Of a stretch of DNA of 64,000 nt, positions 1 to 12,570 are shown piece after piece (positions within the stretch are counted from its first letter, which is position 1; each line of letters begins with the position of its first letter). Source of the stretch: Isoetes taiwanensis (lineage: Eukaryota > Streptophyta > Lycopodiopsida > Isoetales > Isoetaceae); assembly GCA_021234155.1 (NCBI GenBank), contig JAJEKV010000105.1:1588494-1652493 (forward strand), given 5' to 3'. Both the position numbers and the translations under genes were made by a program. A model generated the notes under the pieces. The model was not told the origin of the DNA. It made no database searches and was given only the letters and a program-made list of their open reading frames with translations.

Positions 1-3000
1 TCAGATTTGTCAAATTGACTTTCCAGCACAATAGGAGAAGTTTCGTTCAATGAAGTACATTTGTTTCCACCTTTGGTTATGGAGTATTCATCCATATTTG
101 ATTCTGCACAAGCATCAATCACAAGAGATGTACCTGGCTGCTGCATAACAGGAGAAGTCATCCATCTAGGATCACTTGTAATTCTTGGAGGAAATTTTGG
201 TACAATCTTTTTCTTAGACTTGCCAGCAGATGTTCCACTAGCAGAATAAGACTTTGGAGCAAAGGATGGTTTGCTGCCCTGTCCCTGAAATTTCAGAAAA
301 GTTATAGGCTTTATCATTTTTTCAGAAATATCCGCAAGCTTGTCATTTCCAAATTGTAGTTTGAGATTACTATTTGGCGCTTTAGCAAAGGCAGGGGTCA
401 TCTCAAACATGATTCTTCTGACTTCCAGATATGATACAAATGCAAGTACAGCAGGCCTGAAGATCCCATTGATGCATTTGGTCAGAGCAACCATCTTACC
501 AATTGGTGAAGCTCCTGGAAAAACATTCTCTAAATTATTCAATAGGAACCAAATGGCATGATCAAACCATACTATTGAACAAGGACATTTGTCTTCATTC
601 TTCCTCATCATTCTGATATTTTTTTCACACTTGCATGTGAAATAAGGGCAATGAGTTCTCCACATTCTCTTTAAATAAAAATCCTCTCTTACCATGTTTG
701 GGTAAGCCATATGTCCTTTTTGACAAATTTGTATCCCTTCTCCTTTGATGCACACTAATCCGAAAAAATCCATATCAAATGGAATATCCCCATCAATTTT
801 GTTGAAGTATTTTTCAAGCTTATGAGCTGCTTGTTTAGCCACATTAATTTCTTCTTTTGTAATACCTGCAAGTGCACTCCAAGTCTCAATGTTGATTGGA
901 GCTAAAGCCCCAAAATTCTGACTTCTCCAAATGGCATGCTCATACATCACACTGTAGCATTCTACTGACTGCTCTGTTATTACAGGAAAACATGCAGAAT
1001 TAGCTAAGTTCAAGTTTGGTACTTTATCCATACCCTCAGGCTCATTATTTGCAGCTGCATTGGAAACATTGTGTTCTAGATTGTCCTCATCCACAAAAAC
1101 CTCATCATTTAGGTCCTTGTCTGAGAAGAGACAGTTATCTGTAACCTGATTTTTGTCAGCCTTGTTATCTGCTTGAACAGAGGACTCATCCTCAAAAGTT
1201 GCAGAAATATCATTAGCATTTTCTAATGCAGCCAGACCAACTAAGAAGATTCTGGCCATACTATCTTCAAGGCAGGTCCTATTGAAAAACAAGGTGTTTA
1301 CTTCACTATACATCAGATTGATAGCTTCCTTGCACTTGGTATATTCAAAATTCACTTTCTTCATTTGTTGGTACATACGGAACCAGCCATTAAAGCCCAA
1401 AAAGGTGACTAGGGACTTGTTTTTATCACAAAGATTTACCTCCTTGAATAAGATAAAGGAATGTACTTCTTTATTTCTGATACAGGCCATGATAGTCTGA
1501 ACTGCCGAGCTGGGACTGTCAATGTTATACTCATTGTACTTGAGCAGCACTAACTCCTTTATCCATTGATTGTTATTATCATCTTCTTCACTTCCAGCTT
1601 TAGAAAATTCCTATATGTACATCAATGTTGTTAGTTTTATTCATATGATTCACACCTGAAAGCACGTAACCATAATTAAGGTCCCTAGTACAACTAGGAA
1701 GCTGAGTAAAGAAAAAAAACCTTTAAACCTGTTTTTCAACAGACTTTTTACCTCCTATGGACTTTTTCAAAGACCATATAAGGTACAATTGGCAGCCCTA
1801 GATTAAAACAGGTGTATGATAATCTAGGCCTTAATCAGGTTACAGATTTTATCTTTTATGACAAGAAAATAAGGAAATTTTAAACATTCTTCCCTGTGTG
1901 CACAACAGCAAAATATATAATGTCGACTTACCATATAAGTTGTCAATGTATGACAATCAGTGTATTTCATTGTATAACACATAATAGTTCAGAAAGAATT
2001 ATAACATCTTCATATATTACATGTTTGAAACCATGCTTAGCTTCCACAGTTCTCCTTTATAAACCAGAAAACAAGCCAAGGAGTAAGAAACCCGGTTACC
2101 TGCAACGAAACCAAGTGAATGTTAGCCATTGGATAACAACAAAAGCCGTCACAGGTAAGCTGTGGATTTCTTAGGCTCATCGCCCTTCACCTTACTTGTT
2201 AACACATTCAAAATAGAGGAAAAGATAACATCCTACATGAACAAGTTCATCCCAACTGTCTATAGATCTAAATTGTCATATGAACTAAACATATACCTAA
2301 GGTTATCCCATGTTTTACTGTTTCTGCTCTATAGACACATTTCTTGCTAAATTTGCCATAAGCCCCATCTTGCTTTTCAAATTCTAGCTAGCAACCCTCA
2401 AATGTATTTCTTTATTTCAAAGAGATCTAGAACTGAAATCTATTTCTGGATCCCCACGTTTCACCTAAGAAATGGTTATATTGAAGCCTTTTGGAAAGCC
2501 CCACTTAAATCTGACTTTATTCAGTCCAAGTGATAGTAATCTATTATCAACAAGCGCAGGTTTTTTTATCACTACAAACAGATGTAACAAGGAATTATCA
2601 TATAAAAGCCATTTACATCGTTATTTCTATGTACCTTACTAAAGGGTCAGATTATAGATACAATGTCTAAATGCTGCCATGAAATCAGATTCAGATATTC
2701 TTTCCATACTAATGTCATCCTCATAGCTTATGCTGAATAAAAGAATTGCGCCAAAGCCCATGTGAAGCATAAAATCAGAGAGATCAAACCATAGGTCAAC
2801 TTATCATTATCTATAATTGCCGTCAGCCTCCAGAAAAAATCAAATAAGCTTAATAATTTGAAAAGCAAAAACCTGATGAGCTCGATCTGCGTTGATAGCT
2901 TGTGTAGAACCAGCAATTGCCTCTTTTGTAGGAGTAATGTTATTTTGCTCTCCATCTCCACTTTCCTCAATGTATTCAAGATTTCTGATATTCTCATAAG

Positions 3001-3214
3001 AAACCGCAACTGGATCTGTATTACGCTCCCCAGTGCCAAGAGAATTCTCACCCAAGCATGCTGCATTGCTTGCCATACCCGGATCTCCACCACTACACAA
3101 GGGGGCTACAGTTTTGTGAAATGCAAATAGCTTCTGTTTCTTTGTTTCTTTGGTCTTTTCCTCTGCCATTCTTCTTCTTGTAGCCAAATTCAAATCCCCT
3201 TTCTTCCTGACCAT
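1..3214 (-). CDS. Unknown-function protein, at least two exons, 3' end outside window
   Basis: I do not recognise this protein. Exon 1 (3214-2873) starts at an ATG and codes 114 residues with a basic, Glu/Lys-rich N-terminus (MVRKKGDLN...). It ends at CAG|GT in phase 0. After an intron of about 1.26 kb, exon 2 starts after ATATAG at 1610 and stays open for 536 codons to the window edge. I checked every codon of exon 2 and found no stop, which chance would not give. At least 650 residues are therefore encoded. Visible features are an Asp/Glu-rich linker near residues 230-270 and a cysteine cluster near residues 433-460 (C-x4-C-x-C then C-x-C) that could bind metal. A hydrophobic stretch follows, and then a Ser/Lys/Pro-rich tail. 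No transposase or kinase motif is apparent. Start and splice sites are inferred; an extra small exon in the intron cannot be excluded. Confidence 0.7.
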
Positions 3215-4270
3215 GGCAGTTGCTTAGAATCAAGCACACAAAAAAATGTTAAGCAGAATCCGGAGGCTTTTGCTTGCCGAATCGCTTCATGGGTAATATA
3301 GTGGCTGAATAACTGTCCTTATTAGCGTCTGCACTTATCAGATAGGTTTAGATCATTCCCAAGGACCGGGCTGCCGCTCTAGCTCCCGATTTTTTTAAGG
3401 AAAACCTAAGTGCACAGTCATATCCTGTGAACTTTTCCATCGTGCCCTAAATATTAGTAGATAGAAAAAGAACCATTCTAAAACAAGCATGCATGGTCCT
3501 ATACACGACCATGTATTTACATTTTCTGGAAATATCCATGTATGAGATTTTTTTCCTTGAGCTTTTCTTATTTTATATGAGACACGTACCTTTCCCATAA
3601 TTTTTTATTGCCTTGGCAATCAACCATTCATGTAGACTTTCCAGAAGCCTAATTCTATTGGTAACTCTGAGACCTGTATTGTAAGGCCTGAGTGCCTAGT
3701 TATCATGTAATATATATGTGCACAGTAATTGTATGTGTGTATCATCCATCAAATCCATCATCCAGTTAATAAAAAAAAAAAAAAACATGATGAGGGGCCT
3801 ACCAATTCATGCCACAATGTTACAAGACCAAAGCCAAAACTGAAGATACAAAGTTCGCAGCCAAAAGCCTCTCTACGCATACGTAGCACTTCTAGCAAAT
3901 CCGAGGATCCTTATGATCATCACATAATGTAATGAGGGGCATAGTAGAGATTGTAGAAGTTGAAGATGCATCGTGCAGGATAGGACAAGGAAATTTTCAA
4001 GAGTTTTTGAAAAAATCCCGACTGTCGCTAAAAAAAAGGGGCAATTTTGTCAAATGCATGGTAGACGTGTTTCTCCTTAGTGATTGACAACCTTTTAGCA
4101 TAAAACCTAAAGAATTTGAGATGTGAACCAAAGTTTTAAGTTGTTGTAATAGAAACTTACAACTCGATTATTGGGTATTGTAATTTCAAGTAGTTGGGTG
4201 GACTTGTTTAAGAGTGCTCATGTAAACTAAAATCAAGCTCACAGAAAATATTCAAATCCAAAATATTCAA
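3215..4270. other. Intergenic, no gene seen
   Basis: AT-rich DNA upstream of the leftmost gene; its promoter should lie just after 3215. The only landmark is an A-run near 3770-3786. Short open frames here have no recognisable content. Confidence 0.5.
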
Positions 4271-4578
4271 ATTCAATTGCACAATACCTAGGACTTTTGC
4301 TACTCCTTTCAAGCACCATTGAGTACATTGCCTCAAACCTTATAGTATTTCGCAACTCTCATAATAAAAAACTTCTACGAGCGTACCCCACAAACGAGGA
4401 TCACTATCTACGGTCCAAATCAAAGAATAAGTCGTGAATGTGCCCATCCAATAGCTCTCGCTGCTCTACATCACCCCCCTTGTGAATATGCACCCAAACG
4501 AAAGGGGGTTTTAGGAGGAATTTAATTTAAAGTGTTGGGTGTAATGGTTTGTGTTAACTAACAACTTTTTTTGTGCCT
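4271..4578. repeat. Foldback/MITE family, truncated copy B
   Basis: This stretch matches the centre and right arm of the element at 8580-9105. Shared blocks include the GAGTACATT, CCCCACAAACGAGGAT, TACGGTCCA and GTGAATATGCACC segments, then the arm that ends in TTTGTGTTAACTAA. The left terminal arm is missing. Divergence is clear, so it is an older copy than the 8.6-kb one. Confidence 0.7.
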
Positions 4579-4881
4579 TTTTGTGTAGAGATGGATGAAG
4601 AAACTTGATGTATCCAACCAACCATAATGACAACACATCAATAGGGTCTTCGCCATGTGCAGGTGGTGGTTGCGCTGATGGTGGCGGGACTAATTGAACT
4701 TGATCTTCATTTATTAGGTTCTCTGGTACAATAATAATGTTTGGATCAACATCTTGTTGACTTCAGGCATCGGAGGAATGTCATGTGCAATTGATGGGTT
4801 GAGAGATTCTATAGTTTGCATGAACATAAGGGAAAGAAATTGGTTAGATTGATATTAATTTAGAAAATAGGATTTACTAGT

Positions 4882-5030
4882 GAAATAAAATTGAATCAAA
4901 AAGCTTTTGACACTGATATGCTCTATAATAATGTTTTATTCACAAACGTTTAATAGCGAAATAAAATTGAATCAAATAAAAGCTTTAGACATTGATATGC
5001 TCGAAAATAATGTTTTATTCACAAACCGTT
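4882..5030. repeat. Tandem duplication, 76-bp unit
   Basis: Two adjacent copies start GAAATAAAATTGAATC at 4882 and 4958 and end near the CACAAAC sequence; they differ by a few substitutions and small indels. No coding content. From 5031 to 5800 I see only weak minus-strand open frames with no recognisable motif. Confidence 0.75.
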
Positions 5031-5806
5031 GTATGGAAGACAACAACATCAACATTACTCTGCAGTAACAATTGGTGAGGTTCATAAAGAACCAGTGACA
5101 CTTTCTCACGGGTTGCCGAGCTTTGGTTTAACAGATGAAGAGAATCGGCCAATTTGGTGATGTGGAGTAGGTTTCTTGTAACAGTCGGTGAAGGGAGATC
5201 AAGGATAGAGGTTTTGAAGCAAGCTTGCTCTGTTAGCATTCCACGTGTTGTTACTTCAGCTACAACTTTTTCTCTTTCACAATGAAACCATTGTTTATCA
5301 ATCCATATGATTTTGGATGCGCCATCTCTAGTTTAAATGTAATGCATGATTCACCTTCTGGTTCGGTTAAAATTCCAAACATACAATATAAATGCATTCT
5401 TGTGGCCACTATTTGACTGATCTGCACGACTCAGAAAAGGGCGCGGAATAAACCGCCTGTTGTGTGCACAGGAATCCGTTTGTTGATTGAAGCTGAAGGC
5501 TGGCTGCTATGAACAATCTGGCAGGCCAAAAATATCCAAGAAGTTGGAAGCAAACAAAGGGCCTAAACTCTAAACTCTTTTTGAATCTGCAGCAAATCTT
5601 GGAACAGACAAAGGAAAGGAAACAAAGGAAGGTTTTGCAGCATTGCATTGTAGACCAGGAAACCAATACCTTGTAAAAAAAAACCATTATGCTAACTGAA
5701 GAAACATTAAAAAACAAATACCTTTGTAAGTGTGAACAGAAAATCCACCTCGTGATAACCTTTCGTTAGCAAAAATCCACTCCGGCAATAAGAATCCAAG
5801 AGCGCA

Positions 5807-5957
5807 AGTACACATGCACATGCACTTGGACATGCACTTGCACATGCATAGTACACATGCACATGCACACATGCATATACATGCACATGCACGTGCAGGT
5901 GCACATGCACATGCACATGCATACACATGCGTAGTGTTCATGCACAAACACATGCAG
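5807..5957. repeat. Degenerate (TGCACA)n purine-pyrimidine repeat
   Basis: About 150 bp is made of CACATG/TGCACA hexamers with a few interruptions. Alternating purine-pyrimidine order is of the kind that can adopt Z-DNA. The His/Met- and Cys-rich open frames seen here in several frames are products of the repeat, not genes. Confidence 0.85.
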
Positions 5958-6010
5958 AGAAAGACAACAACCCTCAGATTGTTTCAGCCAACGAAAATTA
6001 ACGGCCCATA

Positions 6011-6130
6011 AAGGGTACACTACTATTTAGTACACCTCAACGAATATAACAACGACATCATAGAAAAAACATGTGAAAAAGCGTATAAAAATATAAAAAT
6101 AAACCCCTGTTATTATGCTAGATATTAAAC
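6011..6130 (+). repeat. Dispersed repeat X, copy 1
   Basis: A stretch of about 120 bp runs from AGGGTACACTA through TTTAGTACACCT to AAACCCCTGTTATTATGCTAGATATT. It recurs at 11101-11226 in the same orientation and at 35239-35354 in reverse. It is non-coding; the type of parent element is unknown. Confidence 0.65.
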
Positions 6131-7111
6131 ATATAGATTATAGAAACGTTTTCTTTTAAATAACAATGGAATTATTTGTATCTTTATTTTCAAGAGGTCA
6201 AGTCATGCTTAGGTTACCCTTGCCTCTTAGTGTTTGTAAAAACATATTTGTCATCTAGTTTTTCAAAACCAACAACACAAGAAACTTTGCAGGTTGACTA
6301 ATGTATATATTTTTAACCCTCAGTTCATATTGGTGCATTCAATTTAAAACCATAGGATGGTTGTATTTTATCCTTACACCATGGTATATTACTATATTGC
6401 ATGGATAAATATAGTATAGGAGCATACTGTAGATAGGGGATATTAGAGAATATCTACTTTAAAGGGGGGCAGTCTTTTGAGAATGCCACAAGTGAGTTAG
6501 AGTTTATGCAACAATTTCCTCGTTTGATTAATTCACGATTTGAAGGAACTGTTAATGATGCTCCCAAGGGTATTGTCATACCGTCGGGACCTCGACAAAG
6601 CAACGTGAATTATGTCACATTGAGTTTACTGTATTCTTTTAAACATATAAGGAAAGAGAGAACTATCTCAAATGAGAATGCAGCAAAGAAACTTTATTTA
6701 GAAGTGACGTCTACCAAGAAACCTAAGAACATAGAGTATGCATCATTCCAAAAATATCCTTTACTTTAAGCACAAAATTTTAGGGACTATGATTCAAGGA
6801 AATCCAAAAAGTCCAATCAATGTTTACTTCATTATAACGTTGAAGAAATAGTATTCATATTCTAGACTAGATATCAAAAAATTAATATGGAAGGTGTTAG
6901 CATTATGATTGGGCCTGCAGAACAACTATGCCACATATGCAGAAAAGGATTGAAATACTTCGATTTTGGGTGGATGGATTTCAATTCTGTGTGGTTCGGG
7001 CTGTTATATTATGTTTTCCATGTGAATTTATCAACATGGTTGTGCAGCCATGTGGGTAGCTGGGTCCAAACCGCGATAGCTAAGGTCGCGTATGCAGACC
7101 AGGGAATAAAT
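6131..7111. other. Intergenic, no supported gene
   Basis: AT-rich. Plus-strand open frames at 6506-6769 (87 codons) and 6887-7117 (76 codons) show no recognisable domain, signal or splice context, so I do not call them genes. Confidence 0.4.
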
Positions 7112-7703
7112 TACTAATCACATATTTTTTATTAGCCAGAATGACTTTAGCTAAACTTGCTCAATATGAATCCCAAAACTTTCTGCGGTTTAGCTAAATT
7201 GTACACATTTTTCCTCTCATACTTTCTAGCGCTTAGCTAGACTAGCCCAAACATCATCCCAAAAATTTCTATGGTGTGGCCAACAGAAAATATGAAGCCA
7301 AATTACTATACTTTTTTCAACATATTCCACTTATTTTAGTCATTTTCTTTGTGAAAACATTCCAAAATAATGCTAACTAGCAAAGTCTAGGGCTCAAATT
7401 AATTCATAATGCTAGAAACTAAACTACTAATCATATATTTCATATAAACTAGAATGATGTTAGCTAAACTAGCCCGAAATTCATTCTAAAAATTTCTATG
7501 GCTTAGCTAAACAATACAAAATATCACTCTCTTGCTTCTAGCATTTGGCTAAAGAGCTCTAGGGTTGGTGCAATCCCGAAAAAAGTTAAGCTAAAATTAT
7601 TATTTTTTTTCCAATTTTTTCCATTTACTTTAGCCAAATGTTTTTGAAAATGTGCTAAAAAATCGCCAAATAGCTAAGTTTAGCCCTTAAATTATTCCAT
7701 GAT
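7112..7703. repeat. Diverged tandem duplication, about 300-bp units
   Basis: Unit 1 (about 7112-7418) and unit 2 (about 7422-7703) share the same order of blocks: ACTAATCA-ATATT, TTAGCTAAACT, AAAAATTTCTATGG, a TTTCCA-TTATTTTAG segment, and AGTCTAG/AGTTTAGCCCTTAAATT. Many substitutions and small indels separate them, so the duplication is old. The repeated TTAGCTAA word comes from this structure. Nothing coding is seen from 7704 to 8138 apart from a 61-codon minus-strand open frame (8153-7968) of unknown nature. Confidence 0.6.
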
Positions 7704-8138
7704 GCAGACCCTTAAGATGGTAAACACTGCTACTGGAGGGCGCAACAACTGCCACGAATCCTTCCAGTGCTACCGAAAAATTACCCCATATGACTCTGCA
7801 AAAACCTGGGACGTTGATAGTGACAATTGTAAAAATGGCCTTATCGGATTTCAACATGCACAAAATTCTCAGTAAAAAAGCATTCCTAAATAAGAAAGGT
7901 AGACTTTGACCCTTTTGACATTGGTATTATGATTATATATGTAGTTTTACAAACTGAGATTTCATCTTTAATGAATAGCAAGGTGAATATCATCTTTCAA
8001 GGCTAATTTCTCAAGGATTTTCTTGATCCAATCCTGTTTGAAATGATCCAAATGGGGATCTCCCAAAGCACAGGTCAAAGACTCCATATTTCTGAAGGCA
8101 GGTCCTGCAACAAGCTGTCTGCTAACCCTCTCTTTGTT

Positions 8139-9544
8139 GTCTTGGGTAACCAATTGTATCCAGTATATGTAGCTTGAAGAAGGTAGGTATCAGTTATTGT
8201 GATTTCACTTCCCGGGTGGTTCATTTTATAGGCAAAAAATTTATAGAAACAGAAATTTCCATGATGGTCGTCTTGTCATTGTTAGCATGTTTCTAAATTC
8301 TTAGTTTTGTTGCTGCACTTGTTCCTTTCAGATTTGGTCTTCAACTAATGTTTCCTATTTTTTAAGTGTGTTACCATTTGTCTATTATCTACCATGGTAT
8401 TATGTCACACTTAATATTAGAACTTCGAATGTAATAGCTTATTTTTAGCTCTACTACCATTTTCTATTATGATTCATATGCACTAAGGAATCTCCATGCA
8501 CAGATATTATATGTACAATATTACATGCACTAAGGAAACTCCATGCACAATATTACATGCACCCCTACACCATCTTTAAGGCCCCGAAGGGGCCAAAATT
8601 TTTTTTAGTTAACACAAACCATTAACACAAAACTACCATTAACATTATTAATACAAACCATTGCATTTGACACATTTAAATTAAAATCCCCCTTAAACCC
8701 CCTTTGGTTTGGGTGCATATTCACACGGGGGGTTACTCCGGGCAACGAGAGCTGTCGGATGGGCATATTTGCTCTTTATTCCAAGATCTGGACCGTACAT
8801 AGCGATCCTCGTTTGTGGGGTATGCATGTACAAGTTTTTATATACTGTATATTAAGGTTTGCAAAATACTATAAGGTTTGAGAGAATGTACTTAATGGTG
8901 TTAATTTTTGTACATGTATTGTAAATTTTTTGGGGCTCTCGCTGCCCTACGTAACCCCCGTGTGAATATGCACCTAAACCAAAGGGGGTTTAAGGGGGAT
9001 TTTAATTTAAATGTGTCAAATGCAATAGTTTGTGTTAATAATGTTAATGGTAGTTGTGTTTTAATGGTTTGTGTTAACTAAAAAAATTTTGGCCCCTTCG
9101 GGGCCTTAAGGATGGTGTAGGGGTGCATGTAATATTGTGCATGGAGTTTCCTTAGTGCATGTAATATTGTACATATAATATCTGTGCATGGAGATTCCTT
9201 AGTGCATATGAATCATAATAGAAAATGGTAGTAGAGCTAAAAACAAGCTATTACATTCGAAGTTCTAATATTAAGTGACATAATACCATGATAGATAATA
9301 GACAAATGGTAACACATTTAAAAAACAGGAAACATTAGTTGAAGACCAAATCTGAAAGGAACAAGTGCATCAACAAAACTAAGAATTTAGAAACATGCTA
9401 ATAATGACAAGACGACCATCATGGAAATTTCTGTTTCTGTAAATTTTTTGCCTATAAAATGAACCACCCGAGAAGTGAAATCACAATAACTGATACCTAC
9501 CTTCTTCAAGCTACATATACTGGATACAATTGGTTACCCAAGAC
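8139..9544. repeat. 1.4-kb near-perfect palindrome
   Basis: The left arm from GTCTTGGGTAACCAATTG (8139) to about 8579 is repeated in reverse complement at about 9106-9544, ending CAATTGGTTACCCAAGAC. I found only scattered single-base differences and one or two small indels over about 440 bp per arm. The MITE at 8580-9105 sits at the centre and supplies further inverted arms, so only about 180 bp at the middle is unpaired. No open frame of note lies in the arms. Confidence 0.85.
8580..9105. mobile_element. Foldback/MITE, full-length copy A
   Basis: This is a 526-bp non-coding element whose ends are inverted repeats of about 165 bp. Each end starts with a small self-complementary word, GGCCCCGAAGGGGCC, followed by AAAATTTTTTTTAGTTAACAC. 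The arms meet around a unique core of about 180 bp. TTAA flanks both ends (8576-8579 and 9106-9109) and could be a target duplication, although the surrounding palindrome makes this ambiguous. Truncated relatives lie at 4271-4578 and 37742-38090. Any superfamily assignment from TTAA alone is an inference. Confidence 0.7.
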
Positions 9545-11100
9545 GATATGTACTAAGGATACCGCTTGGAAAACAAAGCATCTTCGTGGCTTTGATGGCT
9601 TTGCACATAAGCTTGTACTTCCCACAAGAAATGCTTCAGTCTCTTCCTGACATAAATATAGTTATTCACTTACTGAGAGCAGCAGTTGTAGAAGCCACCA
9701 TTTTAAACACAGTTCTAACATTCTGTACAAATCAGTCATAATCAGACATAATCAGTCATACTCTTTTGCTCTCCCCCATGAACTAGAAGCAGCAACCTCC
9801 TTGCATGAACTGGAAGCTCTGGTCGCCAGAAATGAGAGCCTCACCAGATTTGCTCAATATTGAAGACCCCAGACATGGAATCATCTAAGACTGCATTTAT
9901 GGCAGCTCCAGCTACATTATCGACACTCACTGGAGATGTAAGAATTTAATGGCTTCACATGTTTCTAAAGCATCTGCTTTTGTGAAATTCTGTTTCGTGC
10001 ATCCTGCCATCAAACTTGCAGAACCATCTCTACTCTTAATTTCTGCAATTGTTAGAGATTGTCCTCCCATACTAGAATGTGACTTAAAGTTACTCGAGGC
10101 ACTTGCACTTGGATGTGGTTCCAAGTAAAAATAATTCTGATCAGACTTATCAGTTGCCACTTTGCTAAGTGTCATTTTTGAAATATGACGCTAGCTTCCT
10201 TCACTTATCTGCTGCTAGTATCCTCAATTCAAGGGCCAGCATTTTCTGCAAATGCTATATCTAATGCCTGTATGTAGTAAGCTATGTTCCTTCTGCACTG
10301 TCTGCTGCAAAGCCACATACTTATTCCAGAGAGCCCCAACTTAGTCTGCCAAGAGACTAGGTTACTACTTCCTGAATTTTCGTTGGTGAAGCTTTGCCAT
10401 AGAGTTCTGCCTCTAGGTTTTGAAATTGCAGTTCTGCTTTAAATGTAACTTCTGTAATGTTAATCCAGAAAGGAACTTTGCTCCAATGGCACTGGCATCT
10501 TACCTAGCTACCTGCCAATTATGCATAACGAATCGGCTGCACTATCAGAACAAATTTATAGGAAGTAAAAACAAAAAATGTCTCAATAAGCTACAGCTAT
10601 AAGTGTGTAAAATATGCATTTGACAGAGGCCGGAAGCTAGAAACAGGAAGAGTTCACAACCAGAAAGACAAGGCAACAGGACCATTGCTTTAATGGCCGT
10701 CGTAGCTGCTACCTACTTTACAGAGGCAGTTTACCGTGGATAGTAAAACTGTCGAAGTCTTATTTATCTTCTAGGAGGGATACCTTGTTCATGTAGGCGG
10801 CCTACAACTCACCGGAATGCTATCAAGCAGCTCCAAAAATGCCCAGAGAGATTCAGTATGGCAAGATACAACACAGATCCTGGAATTCTAACTGGAATAG
10901 CCCGATGATTGCCATGGCTGCGACATGCTCGTGCAAAATAGGGAAAAAGGATTTTTAGTTTTAGGGTAGCCATCTGGATCGTTCAATTTTTAAGTCATAT
11001 CTCAACCATCCAATTTAGGAAAAAAAAAAAAAGCCTCCACCACAAAAGAAGCCTCCACCACAGGATTTGCCCCCCTTTTATAAAATCAACGACTGACAAA
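9545..11100. other. Intergenic with one unassigned minus-strand open frame
   Basis: A minus-strand frame at 10175-9927 (82 codons, Ser/Lys-rich) has coding-like composition but no recognised motif and no convincing splice partners. It could be an exon or a gene relic. The rest, including 10420-10602, shows nothing I can support. Confidence 0.3.
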
Positions 11101-11226
11101 AGGGTGCACTCTAGAAATACTATTTAGTACACCTGGATGAATATGGCCACCAAATCATATGAAAACCTTAGAGAAAACAGTACAAAAACAGAAAAAAAAC
11201 CCCTGTTATAATGCTAGATATTTAAC
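11101..11226 (+). repeat. Dispersed repeat X, copy 2
   Basis: Same family as 6011-6130. It keeps the TACTATTTAGTACACCT block, the AACCCCTGTTAT block and the TGCTAGATATT end. Confidence 0.6.
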
Positions 11227-11575
11227 CTGGCACAAGTCGCAGTTGCAATCTCTCTCATCTGGAGCTTCTAGCAGCACCTGATAAGTAATTCAATATAATG
11301 TAGGCTCACATAAGAACTCCATATTCCCAATCCAGTGCAGCTTCGGCAGTTCGTTGCCCATTTGATCAAGATAGATGTAGGATATCAGACGATGATGGAT
11401 CATACCCGAATCACCCTCAATTAGAGTCTCTTGGAATAGGTATTTCAACTGCCTAGACGCACTCCTCCTTCAAATTGGGTTGCTTTATAGGATCATGATG
11501 TTACAGTCTATGGCCAAGCTCCATATGTGGCCACCACACATAAGCTTACCAACATAGTGAAATCTCATTAAGCTT

Positions 11576-12570
11576 TTGCCAAGTTTTTATAAAGGAAGTT
11601 CTATGGGTACATCAAGAACGCCCACATCAACAAGCATTTTTTGCATACTGCAATTGCTGCTATTCATTCCACCAATTTTGTATATTGGCCCCAAATTTTG
11701 TTCCAACGTCTTCTTCATGAAGTCGATCGGCTTCGCCAATCTTCTGGTTCATGTCTTGAGTCTGCCATGGGTGCTCATTTCCAAGACATCATTAACCAAT
11801 GTCTTCCAGAACCTAGTCGCCTCTCCACCAGGCAGTTAGAAGCAGCTTCTCAAGCTTTCAGTCGCACCCACTCTGTCATCCGAGCAGTCAGGGAACTTCA
11901 AGAAGAGACCTCTCACCCACGCCCTGACGCCCACATCTCCACAACTACAAGATTCACACCCCACACCTTCCAAGATCATCAATGTCCTCTCCTCTCAGTC
12001 TACTCACGCTGATGCTTCCACCTCCCACCAAGTCTCTCAAATTTCCACTCACATTGTTCAACAGCCACCTTTGCCTCTTCAGCCCCTTGTTCCTCCACCC
12101 ACCCGAAGGGCCCCGTATCAATATGAACAAATTGTTGTTGGTTGCATGCTCAAACTCCAGGAGTCACAAGAATACTTTATGAATGGGGTCAAAGAATATA
12201 TGGATTCCACTGACGCCTTGCAACATGATCTTCATGCTGCCTACGCTTAGATTCAGACTTTGGATTTAGAGTAAGCACGGGGCTTTGCTGGACATCAAGG
12301 CTGCTCTTCTTAAAGAACAAGAGACGCGCACTGCTATAGAAGAACAACAAGCCCAACTGGCTACCATCACGGAGCTTCTGGCTCAGATCACAGGAAAGGC
12401 AAGCTCCTTGTTGATGCTCAGGCTCTCTATACGGGGTGTTGCAAAATGAGTATACCCATCAACAGCATGCCACCACGCAGGGAGAAATTCACATTACTGT
12501 CTTGGAAGGACAGCTAGCAGCAGTACAGACACATGTCACGAAATTGCAAACGCAACTCAGTGACATTTGA
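11576..12570 (+). pseudogene. Decayed coiled-coil open frame, possibly gag-like
   Basis: A plus-strand frame from about 11610 gives a Gln/His/Ser-rich segment (residues like RLSTRQLEAASQAFSRTH). It is followed, through stops and frameshifts at about 12010, 12250 and 12270, by Gln/Leu/Thr-rich helical sequence ending in LEGQLAAVQTHVTKLQTQLS at about 12510-12568. The heptad-like Leu/Gln/Ala pattern suggests a coiled coil. Composition and position among repeats recall a retrotransposon gag protein, but no zinc knuckle, protease or RT is linked to it. The assignment is weak. No gene is seen from 12571 to 13100. Confidence 0.3.

Noticed and set aside
1282-1500. Plus-strand frame of 72 codons
   Set aside because: It is antisense to the verified 536-codon exon on the minus strand.
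5687-6020. Overlapping Cys/His/Met-rich open frames on both strands
   Set aside because: They are translations of the TGCACA repeat in different frames.
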